A stretch of 31,405 bases of DNA from Apostichopus parvimensis (lineage: Eukaryota; Echinodermata; Holothuroidea; Aspidochirotida; Stichopodidae). The notes under the pieces are model-generated. The model saw only the letters and a list, made by a program, of their open reading frames with translations. It was not told where the DNA came from and did not search any database. The stretch covers positions 20,882 through 52,286 of the forward strand of contig KN889612.1 of assembly GCA_000934455.1 (NCBI GenBank), read 5' to 3'. Both the position numbers and the translations under genes were made by a program. Numbering within the stretch: the first letter of the stretch is position 1; every line of letters begins with the position of its first letter. Positions 18,225 to 30,300 of this stretch are shown piece by piece.

Positions 18225-18304
18225 GAGAGTCATCAGTTTGGAGAAAAAGAAGAGTTAAATCGCTTGATTTATAAATTTGAGAATAAGAGTGCATAGTTAA
18301 AACA

Positions 18305-18310
18305 AATAAA
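18305..18310 (+). terminator. Candidate poly(A) signal of PRR11
   Basis: AATAAA lies about 80 bases after the stop codon. Further AATAAA words occur downstream (for example near 19003 and 19244), so longer 3' UTRs are possible. Confidence 0.5.
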
Positions 18311-20500
18311 TATGAACATTGCATTACTGCTTTGAGTTGACTGATATCGCAGCTTATATAACATCAGTCGTAGTAGAAACCACTGGTAAACTCTTCCTAT
18401 TGAGACATACATATTCATATTTGTTTGTTTATTCAATATCTCATTAGAATTTCAAAATTAGCATGTAACCTTTTAAAAACTTAGAAATTGATATGCTTCA
18501 GTTCCTTTCAAGTTCAAATTATTATGATTGGAAACATTTGATCAACATCTTTTACAAGCAAAATATTCAAAGCAGTCTGGATAGACTAAGCTGATGTCGG
18601 TTTTCTCAAATCTATTCGAATTTTTTTGTTCGAGATAGGATGTGGTTAGTCCTCTTCCACCACCCCCACCCCTCCCTGGTGTTAGTAGTTGTTTGCTTAC
18701 AGTAATTCTATCGTTTTTGTTTCACAGAACAGTCTTACAGGACTGCCATCATAAAAAAATGCTTATATTGATATTGTGGAAAGTATTAAAGGACTGAAAC
18801 AGTTTTGTTTAAGACAAATGTTTATTTATTAGAAAAACAATTATTTAGGATAAATTTCAGTGCTCATCAATTGCAAATAGATGATGTGAAATAAGGGGAA
18901 GGGGAGACAGGCTTTGAGGATGTGCTTAAGAAGCTTTATTGATGTGTATAATTACAGTTATATGTACAACCAAATGAAAAGAAGTAATAGGAACAAGAAA
19001 TCAAATAAACAGCACCCGCTTTGTTGCATTGTAGTGTGCTATTGCTGTTAAATCAAACTGTGTGAATGATTGATTTGAAGATTACTAGAATGATAAAGGG
19101 ATTGGAGTGATAGAGAATGAAATTTGAGGGAAAAAAGAAAAGAAAAAAAAAGTTACTATTATTGTTATTTTTTTAACTTCTATTGATTATTATTTTTTTA
19201 ACTTCTTTTGTTAATATGAGGATGTAGTCTCAGTTTATCATGCAATAAATGTATGCAATTATATATTAAGAGGAACTATGGGCTTCTTTGTAACCATGGT
19301 TACGGTGACATGTCTGAACTAGGTCATGAATTACAGCTGAAATGGATGATTACAGGGCAAACAAAACAAGGAAATATCAGAAGTTGTAGTAAGTTTAAAA
19401 GGATACAAAGAAGAAAAAAAAATAGAAGAATAACAAAAAAAATGACTTTACTTAATAAAATAAAGATTAAAATAATTTTTGACTTTCCAGGGTAAGTTCA
19501 TGTGGAAAGTTATGGTAGAACTAAAAGTATAGTTGTATATATTTTTTAATTTATTATTCTTGCTAATATGTGCCTTTGTTATTGGGAACTATAATGAGTA
19601 TCCTATTCTGCAGGTATCAAATAACAATGATAGATATCATATTGGTGGAAGATATGAACAGTTTTCAGATTCATCCAAATTGGACTTTCTCCATGACATT
19701 GCATGACAACATTATTTGACATAAAAACACAGATGTGTAAACTGCTTGCTTCTTTAAATGCTTTTTGTTTCTTTCGTGGCTTGAAATTCCTCAGTTCAGT
19801 TTTTTTTATGACTTTTTCAACTTCATTGTGTAAATTCTACCTTTCTGCAGTTGGAGGAACTACATAAACCAAATTTAATTTTTTATTGTCTTTAATACAT
19901 GTTGTCATGCCAACATTGCTCATGGAAAATTTCAAGTGCTGTTTGTTCTATGTGTGTGTGTGTTTATTTCTTTATTTACTGTTTCATCTTTGTAGATTCT
20001 AGTGTTAAATAAACAAAGGCATTCATTCACATAAGTTAGTACAACATGAGCATTAAAATCAATTTTTGTACCACATTGAACTATAACAATATGTACCTAA
20101 AAAATATGTAATAGATAGCTTTACAGTAGCCAAAGAAATGAAGTAGAATGATTAATTGTGGCAGTGCAACTCCACAATTGTGTGAATAAAGCTAAAGGCA
20201 TTGACCAGAGTGAGACGTTTTCTTGAGGTAAACCTTGCCAGGAAATTCATAAATTGTACATGGGTTTACTATGAGTCAAATTTTCAGATGATTGGTTTAT
20301 TTTGTAGAGTCGAAGAAAGAGGTTGGGTTTAAATAAATGTTTGGGTGAGAATGGCACTTCTGTGCTTGAGTGAATTTTGTTCAAGGAATATGGCATGCAC
20401 GGATATCTGCAAATAAACCGAAAGAAAAGTTGTAGAAGAAGAATGTGCTAGATAATGTCGGTGTGGTGTTAGATTGAAGGAATCACTACAGTGGTTACCA
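18311..20500. other. Intergenic or PRR11 3' UTR region, no supported gene
   Basis: AT-rich throughout, with A/T tracts around 19130-19210. The open frame at 19253-19495 is Lys-rich only because of A-runs and is not supported. No repeats of note. Confidence 0.5.
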
Positions 20501-20506
20501 AGGGCA

Positions 20507-20706
20507 GGTGGAATGTGCACCATGACTGCACCATATTGTTGCCATGTGATCTACATCTCCAATAAGATGGGTGGGTGGAATGTGCACCATGACTGCACCA
20601 TATTGTTGCCATGTGATCTATAACTCGTTATTGGAGATGTAGATCACATGACAACAATGTGGTGCACATTCAACCTTCTCATCTTACCTACCCATCTTAT
20701 TGGAGT
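20507..20706. repeat. Compound direct and inverted (fold-back) repeat
   Basis: A 47-bp segment (GGTGGAATGTGCACCATGAC to CATGTGATCTA) occurs at 20507-20553 and again at 20574-20620. It is followed by an inverted, slightly diverged copy at about 20628-20672 (TTGGAGATGTAGATCACATG, GTGGTGCACATTC) and an inverted ACCCATCTTATTGGAG at 20690-20705. The whole could fold into a long hairpin. Confidence 0.85.
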
Positions 20707-21829
20707 TAACAGTACTAAAGTTAATGAACTGAAATACAATTTTTCAACTCAAGTTTAAAGAAAACAACATAATGGAGTGCTTTCACAATTTTAACTTGCA
20801 TTGTTTCTCTCTCTAATGGTAATTATGAATTAACTGATGATTTTTATAGGTAACTTGAGGGGGGCAATAAAGGTCAATGAAAGTTATGTTAATGTTTTTC
20901 TTAAAATGTTAAATGTTCTTAAAAACTTACTACATTTATCTATGATGATTTTTTTTTAATATATATTTTATTTATAACTTTTACTTAATCTTGTCTTGGT
21001 GGGGGAGGGGTCAATGCAAAAAAAGAGGTTGAAGTCTTGGGGACTACCGATCTAGACTTTCAAATGTTTAGTTAAGCACATCATATAATAAAGATACAAA
21101 CGATGTGAAAATTTGGTGAAATAATATCTTATTTTACATAAGAACAGGATTTATTTTTTGGTGACATAGTGGGGTTACTTTTTTGTTCAACTTAAATGAT
21201 AAAAATACTTGTTTGTCAAATGATGACGATATCTTTAAAAGTACAAATAATGACAATCATCATAAAAATGTTACACTTTGATTTGATGTTTTTATTTCCT
21301 CATTGTATTTTTATGAACATGTGTGTCACACACTTTAAACAATTTTATTTATGTTATACAAATTTTAGAATATTGTTTGTGAGCTTTCGTTTCACTTTTA
21401 TTATAATAAAAGTTCTATCTACTTTAATGTCCGTGGACTTTCAATATCGATACAGACCTGGGCATTGTCACTTGTGGTCATCGTTTGTAAATTTCAAAAA
21501 ATGTTATGAAAGAACAAAACAGAAAAAAGACTTAGGAAAAACATCAAGAATTCTGGGAATGAGCAGGGAGTGTAGGAGAGAAATGCCCATAAGATTTACA
21601 TTAATTTGGTATATTTTGGTCTATTCTTTTCCTTTTCCATACCAAAATTTCCCATAAGTTTAACTTATCAACCTTAACTGAAAATAATGAAAGAAAAATT
21701 CTCCAAACTTTAGAAATTTCTGAATTGCTCTCTGCATGATATTAATACCAAACTGTAGAAGTATATTTCCAATGAAATTTTTCAAAAGCGAAGAGATCAT
21801 TAACTGAAAAGATGTAGGGTTGTCTTACT
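20707..21829. other. Intergenic, no supported gene
   Basis: The longest open frame (21196-21657, 153 codons, plus) is rich in Phe, Ile and Lys as expected of AT-rich noise, and has no recognisable motif, splice context or neighbours. I treat it as chance. Confidence 0.5.
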
Positions 21830-22175
21830 TTAAAGGGTGCGACTAATGCCGATAATCTGACCTAGTTTCGAATGAGGTGTAACAGGAGTGTTAGACACCA
21901 CCATTGATCCCAGAAAATATGCACACAGCTTGCTACCTTCGGTAATTAGACACTAGTGTACAGTCAGTACATACAGCTGCGGTCAATACCCACAGAACGG
22001 TGAACAAACGATGCAGCGATGGACATCTAAAGTCTAGTGAAAGATAACAAGGTATCACGTTTCATTACTGTCTGCATTTTGTAGCGACAAGCAGAAAACT
22101 TCACTTGCAAGCAACGGAAAGTTAACTTTTTCAGAGCGTGGCATGGGGTTTGGGGCGAGTCTTCAATGCCTTTAA
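21830..22175 (+). mobile_element. TTAA-flanked MITE, family A, copy 2 (5' part deleted)
   Basis: This has the same orientation as copy 1 at 2146. The left end keeps TTAAAGGGTG, then jumps to CGACTAATGCCG, so about 25 bp of the left terminal repeat (the GAAGAC..GCGCAAAAAG part) is missing. The right end (GGGCGAGTCTTCAATGCCTT then TAA) is intact. Confidence 0.75.
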
Positions 22176-22570
22176 GCAATTGCAACTTTACTTGGAGTAA
22201 ACCAAGTGTTAAAATGAGTCATATCTGGTCACTAATAATTCCCAAAAGATAGTGACTAACAAAGTTTGTCAATTCTTGTTATTAGAGATAATACAGTGAC
22301 TGAAGTAATTGTCTGGAATCAAGTCAAGAAAGTTACTGCTACTAACTCGACTTGATCTTAATTTAAAATATAGTGAATTGTTTACAACTCTGATTCGAGT
22401 ACCTCTAGCAATAAATATTTTACCAAACAAAAAGTTTGAATACAATTTTGCTTAGGGTGATTACTATGTCATACATAGAAAGAAAAAAAAAGCGCTTTGT
22501 TAGTCCAAAATCATGATTCACTTTACCATGGAACCTTGTGATGAGTTCCTGCAATAAACAACATGATATC
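22176..22570. other. Intergenic, nothing recognised
   Basis: AT-rich single-copy-looking sequence. Confidence 0.5.
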
Positions 22571-22728
22571 TAAAAATTTACAGCAAAGTTATACAAAAAT
22601 AATTTCAATAAACCCATTACCAAGACTTTGCTGATGGAACAAATGCATGACTAAAAATTTACAGCAAAGTTATACAAAAATTCAATAAACCAATACTGAG
22701 ATTATGCTAATGAGACAAATGCAGAAAT
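22571..22728. repeat. Tandem duplication of about 80 bp
   Basis: Two units (22571-22651 and 22652-22728) both begin CTAAAAATTTACAGCAAAGT, then TATACAAAAA, and end ACAAATGCA. They have diverged by small indels. Confidence 0.85.
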
Positions 22729-23058
22729 AATGTATAAGTCTGCAAATGTGAATAATTTTTTTTTTTTTGTTAAGCAGAAACTAAATGCAACTAGTTACAC
22801 TAGATTTAGTATATCTGTATATAGATATATATATATTATTATATATGATCAATAATATATAATATGGCTGAAATCTTAGCTGAAATATCATCTCAGAGAG
22901 AGGTTGAGTGAGGGACATAACCAGCAGAAAATTAAACTTTTAATTAGTTTTAGTATAAATCTTTTAAAGTAGCATGCAATGCAATGAAGGTAACATTGAC
23001 CAAGATCTTGCACAAGAAGAACATATTCTGTATTACAATGACAGAAATTTTGCAAACA
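22729..23058. other. Intergenic with an AT dinucleotide-like stretch
   Basis: ATATATATATTATTATATAT-like sequence occurs near 22818-22865. No gene is supported. Confidence 0.5.
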
Positions 23059-23142
23059 AAGGAAAAATTAAAGGAAGCTTGGGTGAATCAGAACAACTAT
23101 ATAGTTGTTCTGATTCACCCAAGCTTCCTTTAATTTTTCCTT
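23059..23142. repeat. Perfect 84-bp palindrome without spacer
   Basis: The sequence reads the same on both strands about a centre at 23100/23101 (GAACAACTAT then ATAGTTGTTC). The arms contain GGTGAATCAGAACAAC and AAGGAAGCTT. There is no mismatch and no loop. Confidence 0.95.
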
Positions 23143-24082
23143 GAACATATGTTCCTAAATAGTAAAAACATTAATGTTTGTAAAGACTTTCATATTCCAA
23201 CCTAGGAAATCCATTGATCTCACAAAAATACCTGTTAAGTAAAATCAGAGTAGTTGTTGTTTGTCAAATAAAGCAGTAAATATCACCATTTTTGTCGGAA
23301 ATTAAATGCTCAATCCTACCATAAATTGCATGACAACATCAAGCAAGAACTTGATATTGTTCACTTGTTGATAAATGTACTGGATTGCAATGTATAGCTT
23401 GTGCAAAGGAAGCCACCTATTTATTGCAGAATATGACAATTTCAGAATAAAAAACTGTTCACCTTGAATTATACCGGAATGAGCCCTTTCATAGATGCCC
23501 TAAAAAATAATATGCTAGAAAGTCACATACTTATGGTCACACACGCTTGATTTCAACAACCATTATTACCATCACTCTCAAAGTAGGTAACCACAACTTA
23601 TATTCAATTATCTACAGTATTTTAAAAACCTTCAATGTCTGTGAATTCATTGTAGTATCAGAACCTTCAGAAATGTTCTAAAATTTCTTGTAGTTTTTTT
23701 AGAATGCTAAAATTTGGGGCCAATGACCCTAATTTACAGTCACTAACAAGTCTTATACGCAAACTATTTTAAGCCTAGATTTATCTGCTATGAAGTGTCA
23801 TAGACCATGACTCCATGTTGATACTTGTTTTGACAAAGTAACAATCATGTCAAGACTTTCAAATATCATCAAAAAAATTCCTCTATATGAATTTGTTCAT
23901 GCCACCTCTCTTTTACGACTGTTGCCAGTTTTCATGATTGGTTGTTGTTCATCATCCTCCCAGGAACATCATTTTAGTTTCTTCACAAAAGTATCAAAAA
24001 TTCCTCTCCAAAAATCCCCTCCCTCTCAAAGTCTCAATCGAGTTGAATGATTTGCTCCATCGATCCCAATCGACGACATAAA
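23143..24082. other. Flank downstream of the ACAD gene, no supported gene
   Basis: This presumably includes the 3' UTR of the minus-strand ACAD gene. A minus AATAAA at about 23419 (TTTATT on plus) is one possible, rather distant, poly(A) signal. The open frame at 23847-24050 is unsupported. Confidence 0.45.
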
Positions 24083-24319
24083 TCATCTCTTCACTTCTTT
24101 CGCAGTTAGCTTCTTCAATTCTATCCTAGCTATGGACCTCCTGTGGACCTCATCGGGGCCGTCTGCAAGCCTTAGACATCGGGCCCAGGCGTAGAAGGAT
24201 GCTAGGGGTACGTCTGCAGATACACCGGCCCCACCGTGAGCTTGCATAGCTCTATCTATCACGTTGAGAGCCATGTTGGGAGCTATCACCTTGATCATTG
24301 CAATCTCGGGAGCTGCAAC
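24083..24319 (-). CDS. ACAD11: ACAD11-like last exon
   Basis: The acceptor is ATTTTGTAG. The exon encodes [40 protein letters not shown] and [20 protein letters not shown], ending [10 protein letters not shown] and TGA. The Asp of LADGPDEVH occupies the place of the catalytic Glu in ordinary ACADs (YEGT). There is no peroxisomal SKL-type end. Confidence 0.92.
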   Translation of the reverse strand, partial: VAAPEIAMIKVIAPNMALNVIDRAMQAHGGAGVSADVPLASFYAWARCLRLADGPDEVHRRSIARIELKKLTAKEVKR

Positions 24320-27300
24320 CTACAAAATATAAAATATATAATAAAATATTTATAATAATTTATAAAAAATATTTAAAAAATATTATAAAAATTTATAATA
24401 ATATTTATAAAAAAGATATTTTAATTCAAACACTGTGTGAATCGGTTCACTTCATCAAATCCTAATTTTAATCAAGTTACTTTGCTCTCTAATAATTTGT
24501 CAACAGTTTCTTGATCTGTTTCTTTATTATCATTTATTGAGTTCCAAAATAAAGCAGAATTTACAGAAATATTGACCAGAAAAAAAATGCTAAGAGGATT
24601 CCTTTTTGTTTAAAAGCTGCTGATGCCATCCAAACAAATTAGATGAAACAGATTTTGTCTGTAATCCCAAATTTTTTTCCACATCTTTCTGTCTTTGTCC
24701 TTCTCCAGTTAATTCCCTACCCCCTTCCTTTAATCCTCTCTTTGTCCCTCCACTATTTATCTCCTACCTCTCCTCTTCCCATGTTGGTTTCTTTCTTTCT
24801 TCTCTCCATCCCTTGTCTACTAGTCCCCTTACACCTATCTCTTTGTGTTCACCATGCTCATTAACCTGTCTATATTTGGGTGTGTTTTTGTCCCTTCTGT
24901 TACTTTACTTGTCATTTAGCCTTTGAAGAAGATCCGGCTAGGATCGAAACGTCAGGCCAACTTACTTTTACACAACCCCAAATTCTGTCTACATTTATTC
25001 CTATTAACTAATAAGATAATGACTATATTCTTAATCATTTCAAAACTGTCAGCAACTTCCCAAATGCAATAGTCAGGATCTAGAGGCAAATGATACAAAT
25101 TGTTTGTACTTGATCTTACCCCAAAATAGGAAATTGTTTACATACATAGAAAGAAACATGAAAAAAACAAAATGGCCGTAACAGTTCATACTGTACATTT
25201 TGATTACTAAATCTGAGAGGTCGCATCCATCCACTTCATCAGTGATTTTTTTCCAACTCAAATTGAGTCACTTATTCGAGTCACTCATATAGTGTGTTTT
25301 CTCAATGGAGAGAAATTTCACAAACTTTTTGGAGTCAATTCACACTTTGAAAATTCAATGACTTAGTAAGGACATGTTACAATAAGTCTGCTAAAGCCTC
25401 AAAAAGAGACAGTACCTTATTCCCAACAGTGTCCATCATGTGTGCTGTTTTGAGTGTGAGGAGACGTGCCTGCTCAATCTCTATCCTAGAGGTAGCTATG
25501 TCTGCTTGAATGGTTCCTTGCTCTGCTAACAGCTTACCAAACGCAACTCTCTCAGAGACCTGTTGAGACGGTTAAGAAGAATAACGAATTGAAAATGCTA
25601 TCCTAGTGCAAAGTGTATGAAGGAAGGGTGGCAGGAGAGGACTGAATCTGTCGGGAGGGGGGACTTAAAGTTTGATTTCAGGAAACAATTCACAGAATGA
25701 CCTGACGTATTCCTAACAAAATGAATCATCTTATGAAAATGAAAAAAGATTACTTCGAAGTAACAAAACGAGGCATGAAAACAGCGTTTCTGAGGTTCTC
25801 ACAAAAGTCGGTGAGGGAACATATATCCATCCAAATTTGGTCAAAGAAATCCTAGGAAGACTGAAAAATTTAATGGCTTCTTTACCCGTTGTTTCATAGT
25901 GTCTAGCGCCCTCTCTGCCATACCTATGAGCCGCATACAGTGATGAATTCTGCCGGGTCCTAACCGACCCTGTGATAATCAAGAGGAGAAAGATTATTTT
26001 TAACAAGATATGGTTAGTAATTATTAAGAAAACTGTAAAGCTTTAGACAAAACGGTGTTTCAAAATTAATGCCTAGTAAAGACCAAGGTTTCTCGTGGCA
26101 ACGATTCAAGGTTCAGTAATTGTCTCTTTATAGTGTGGCAGAGATGGACCCTTTATGGCTAACTAAATTTTTCTTCCACTGCCACAGAGTAAAAGTAAGT
26201 GTCCACCACAAATAACGATGAGATTGGCCAAGGGTAAAACAAATAGTCATCAACTTAGCAAAGAGAGCACCAAAGGGAACAGGAAACTCAGATGAAATGT
26301 TTATCAGGCCAAAATGGTAGCAACTACAGGCTGTAAATTGATGACTATTCAGTAAAATTTACATAACCTTCACAGAAAATGAAGAAAATATGTATTTAAT
26401 GAAAATCACAGACAATATGTATTTAATGAAGAGATTCAACACAAAAAGTTAATTATAACACCAGATTAAGGTATCTTTTACACTCAAGGGAATACTGCTT
26501 TCATATTTTCATATTGAGAATACCAACTATAGTATAAACACATAGCCGGCCTGGTGTGTTTATAAAGCCTATGACTACCATTCCCAATCTGTTGTTACTT
26601 TCGGTATATTTACCTGTGCTATTTCAAACCCCCTCCCGGGACCAAGCAGAATGTTACTTGCTGGTACTCTGACGTTATCAAACAAGACTTCTCCGTGCCC
26701 CTCGGGGGCATCATCATAACCATAAACTGTCAAATGCCTCAAAATTTGGACACCTGTCGTTTCCATGGGAACCAAAATCATTGACTGCTGTTTATGCGTC
26801 TTCCCAGTAGTGTCCGTCTTCCCCATGAATATGCATAGTTTGCAGTGAGGATGAAGTGCCCCAGAGGTCCACCACTTCCTACCATTGAGGACATAATCGT
26901 CACCATCTCGCCTGATCTCCGATCTTATGTTGGTAGCATCTGAAGAAGCGACCTACACATGAAGACAGCGGAACAAGTTTAAAGTTAATGTGAGTCAAGC
27001 GGAACAACTGGCTGACACAATGCACTCAGTCTTGATAAACAAGTCTGAAATGCTTGATTCTATTTCAAACATATGCAAACATTTCAAAACCTAGTTCAAA
27101 ATATCTGTAATCAAAAAAATAATAATTCAAGTATCTTGAATGTATTAACTTGTTAACATTACACAAATCTACTCACTATATTTATAGGTTACTACAGTAC
27201 ATTCTAGCATTTTTTAGTACTTTCTTAAAACTCAAAGTGGTGCAATTAGCTGGTAATTTTGCCTCATCAATTAATAACAGTATCATAATACACAGTTTAA

Positions 27301-30300
27301 ATCACTCCCCAACCCTTGACCAAGTGTAGTATCTATTCCCTATCAAAGGGGCTTATCATACTTCACTCAATATAACACTGTCATATGGTCACATGGTAAC
27401 ATTCTAGGCAGCTTTAAATTAATATCAACTATGTAAATAAGTTAAGCAGCCATCTGCTGGTTCTTTATAAAGATCTTGCAAATCGTGCTATGTCATTGAT
27501 ATACAGCAGATTGTAGTAGATACAGAGACTTAAAAAACCCACCTCCGGTTCTGTCATTCCAAAGCAAGATCTTATTTTACCCTCCAGCAACGGTTTTAGC
27601 CACATGTCCTGCTGGTCCTTGGTTCCGTACCTCACCAACACCTCCATGTTTCCTGTGTCTGGGGCAGAGCAGTTGAACACCTGTTGTGATAGGTAGAGGG
27701 TAAAAAGTTACTCTACACATCCTGAAAATGGTATCAAAGGTTTTCAGGGTTTCAGCAAGACTCTGGTGCCCTGTCAACTGTCATTTGCAACCACACAGGA
27801 AATGGCACTATACCCCTTAAAGGCATTGAGGCCTCGCCCCAAACCGTGTGCGGCCATCTGAATAAGTTAACTTTTTTGTTGCTTGCAAGTGATGTTTTGT
27901 TCGTGTCGCTACAAAATGCAGACAGTAATGAAACGTGATACCTTGGTATCTTTAGCTGGACCTGAGATGTCCATCGCTGTATTGCTTCTACACTGTGCTG
28001 TGGGTATTGACCTCAGCTGTATGTACTGACTGTACACTAGTGTCTAATTACCGACGGTAGCAAGCTATGTGTGTATTTTCTGGGATCGATGGTGATGTCT
28101 AACACTTCTGTTACACCTCATTCGAAACTAGGTCAGATTACCGGCATCAGACATTTCTTTTTGCGCGAGTCTTCACACCCTTTAAGAGTTTATGACAAAA
28201 CCAGTGGCCCCTATGAAATGCCTTGTCTATGAATATGGCACCAGACAACATCAGATGTTACAACACACCTATGGTTCCTTATGAATTACTGAAACCACTT
28301 TTTGTAACAACATGGGGTGGGGGTAGAGGGGGCTAAAGTAAAATGGAAAACAGGAACAGCCAGTAGTTTTAAACAGAAATCAAAGCACTGACAGTTTGTG
28401 TTTTCATGATGAGGTACGTTACTAAAATTAAGAAATCACTCGATCTCACCAAAAGAATAAACTAACATCAAATCTTCTGTCCGCATGGTAAACAAGGATC
28501 TCTACGTTCATCGCAAATTTATCAACAGTTCTTTGATTTTCTAACTTTTAAATAAAAACAAGTATAGTCACTGATTGCTACTTCTTACCTCTGGTGCATA
28601 TCGGGATCTTCCCATTAGCTCACATATGTGTGCATACTCAATATTGGTCAGACCTGCTCCGTACCTCAATTCTGGATCTGATTCTATGGGTAAAAATAAG
28701 TTCCATAGTCCATTTTCTTTGGCTTTGGTCTGAAAGAAAGAAAGCAAAGATTGATACAGCTTCAGAATCTTATATATGAAATTTCTGGTGTTTTATCACA
28801 CAAGTAGAAAATGAATAATGCGTTTTATCATCTGGTGTGACACGCTAAACCAGAGGCGTGAAAAATCCTTCGTTAACTGTCTTTGAAATAACTCTAAACC
28901 ACTAACCATGATTTTATCAACAGCATATCATCATAATAAAAACATCAAATGCTGTAACCTATGAAATCAGACAAAGGCCTGGGATTTTAGACATGAGATA
29001 TTTTAGACATTAACTTAGTCAAGAACCAGAGAATTCATCAGCTGTGGCTTAGCCTACTACTGGCAATCCACCCTCATTTTTTACAAGATGGTGGAATAAC
29101 ATACAACAATACAGCATACAGCCAAGAAGATCAATATATTTGGTTGAAACTGACTTGAGCTTCTAGTAAATAGAATCTTTTCCACCAGTGTTAATTCTGT
29201 ACTGTCCATTGTAAAGTCACAAAATTACACTTGATTCTGTTTATGTGCAGAGTTCTCTTCATGCCGTAGCTATGAGAGGATACATAAGTTAAGATATACT
29301 CCTACCAACTTCATTACATTGAACCACTGTATTACTGCTATGGCAAACAATCTGTCAGAACATTTTCAAATCATTTCATTTTTGAAAATGTATGTCCTAA
29401 CTTTAAAAAATAAATGATTTTATCAACTCTTGCCTATAAAAAGTATTCAGGTAGACAGTGGATGGTGTCAAACATTTGGTTCATTCGACCTGACTTGAAT
29501 ATGAAAGAAGCACGACTCATTACCAACTAAGACGACTCGTGAAATATCTGACTCGCTGAGTCGGATCAATGGTTTATGATAGTCACTGACCTTGATTTGT
29601 TCAAAGATTGGATGAATGGTCCATTTGTCCTTCGATGCATAGTGTTCATTCAGTTCCCTCTCCACAGGATAAATATATTCATTCATAAACTCTTTTACTT
29701 CTTTATGAATCTGCTGAGCACGTTCTGATAAACCTTTCACATCATATGCCATTTGTCCTGAAATATTAAGAGACCGCAGCTTCCGATATAAAAAATATGC
29801 CAAAGTGAAATATCAGATGAATCAAGTTAAAATGTACAAGCGACACAAAACAGCAAATGAAACTGAATGTCCTTTCCAGGTTCATTTCATGTTCAAAGTC
29901 GATTTTATAAAACTCATCGTATCAATTCTTTTTTAGAGGACGGGGGGGGGATTGAAACTGAACTGCAAATCCTATTCCAGGTTCATATCATGTTTCATAG
30001 TCAATTGTAACATATTTATTGTATCTCTATTTGTTTTGGGGGGAGGGGGGATTCGAAGTAAACTATGCAAATGTTCACAATGAAAGAAATCTCCATCCAA
30101 TCCCAAGCACTGCCATGCTAATAGAAGATAACATAATAAAAGAATATTAGATATAACTGCATATTCATGACTTGATTTATTTGAATATTCAAAGAACTAT
30201 TTCAAGAACTTGATTAATAACAAACATACCTATTGTGCTAGTAGAATGAAATCTTTTCTGCCCGCTTCCTGTCGTGCTGAAAGTACTGTAAGATCTTTTA

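Noticed and set aside
21196-21657. 153-codon open frame, the longest outside the genes
   Set aside because: Composition follows the AT bias (Phe, Ile, Lys), no motif or splice partner is seen, and it lies in a repeat-rich intergenic stretch.
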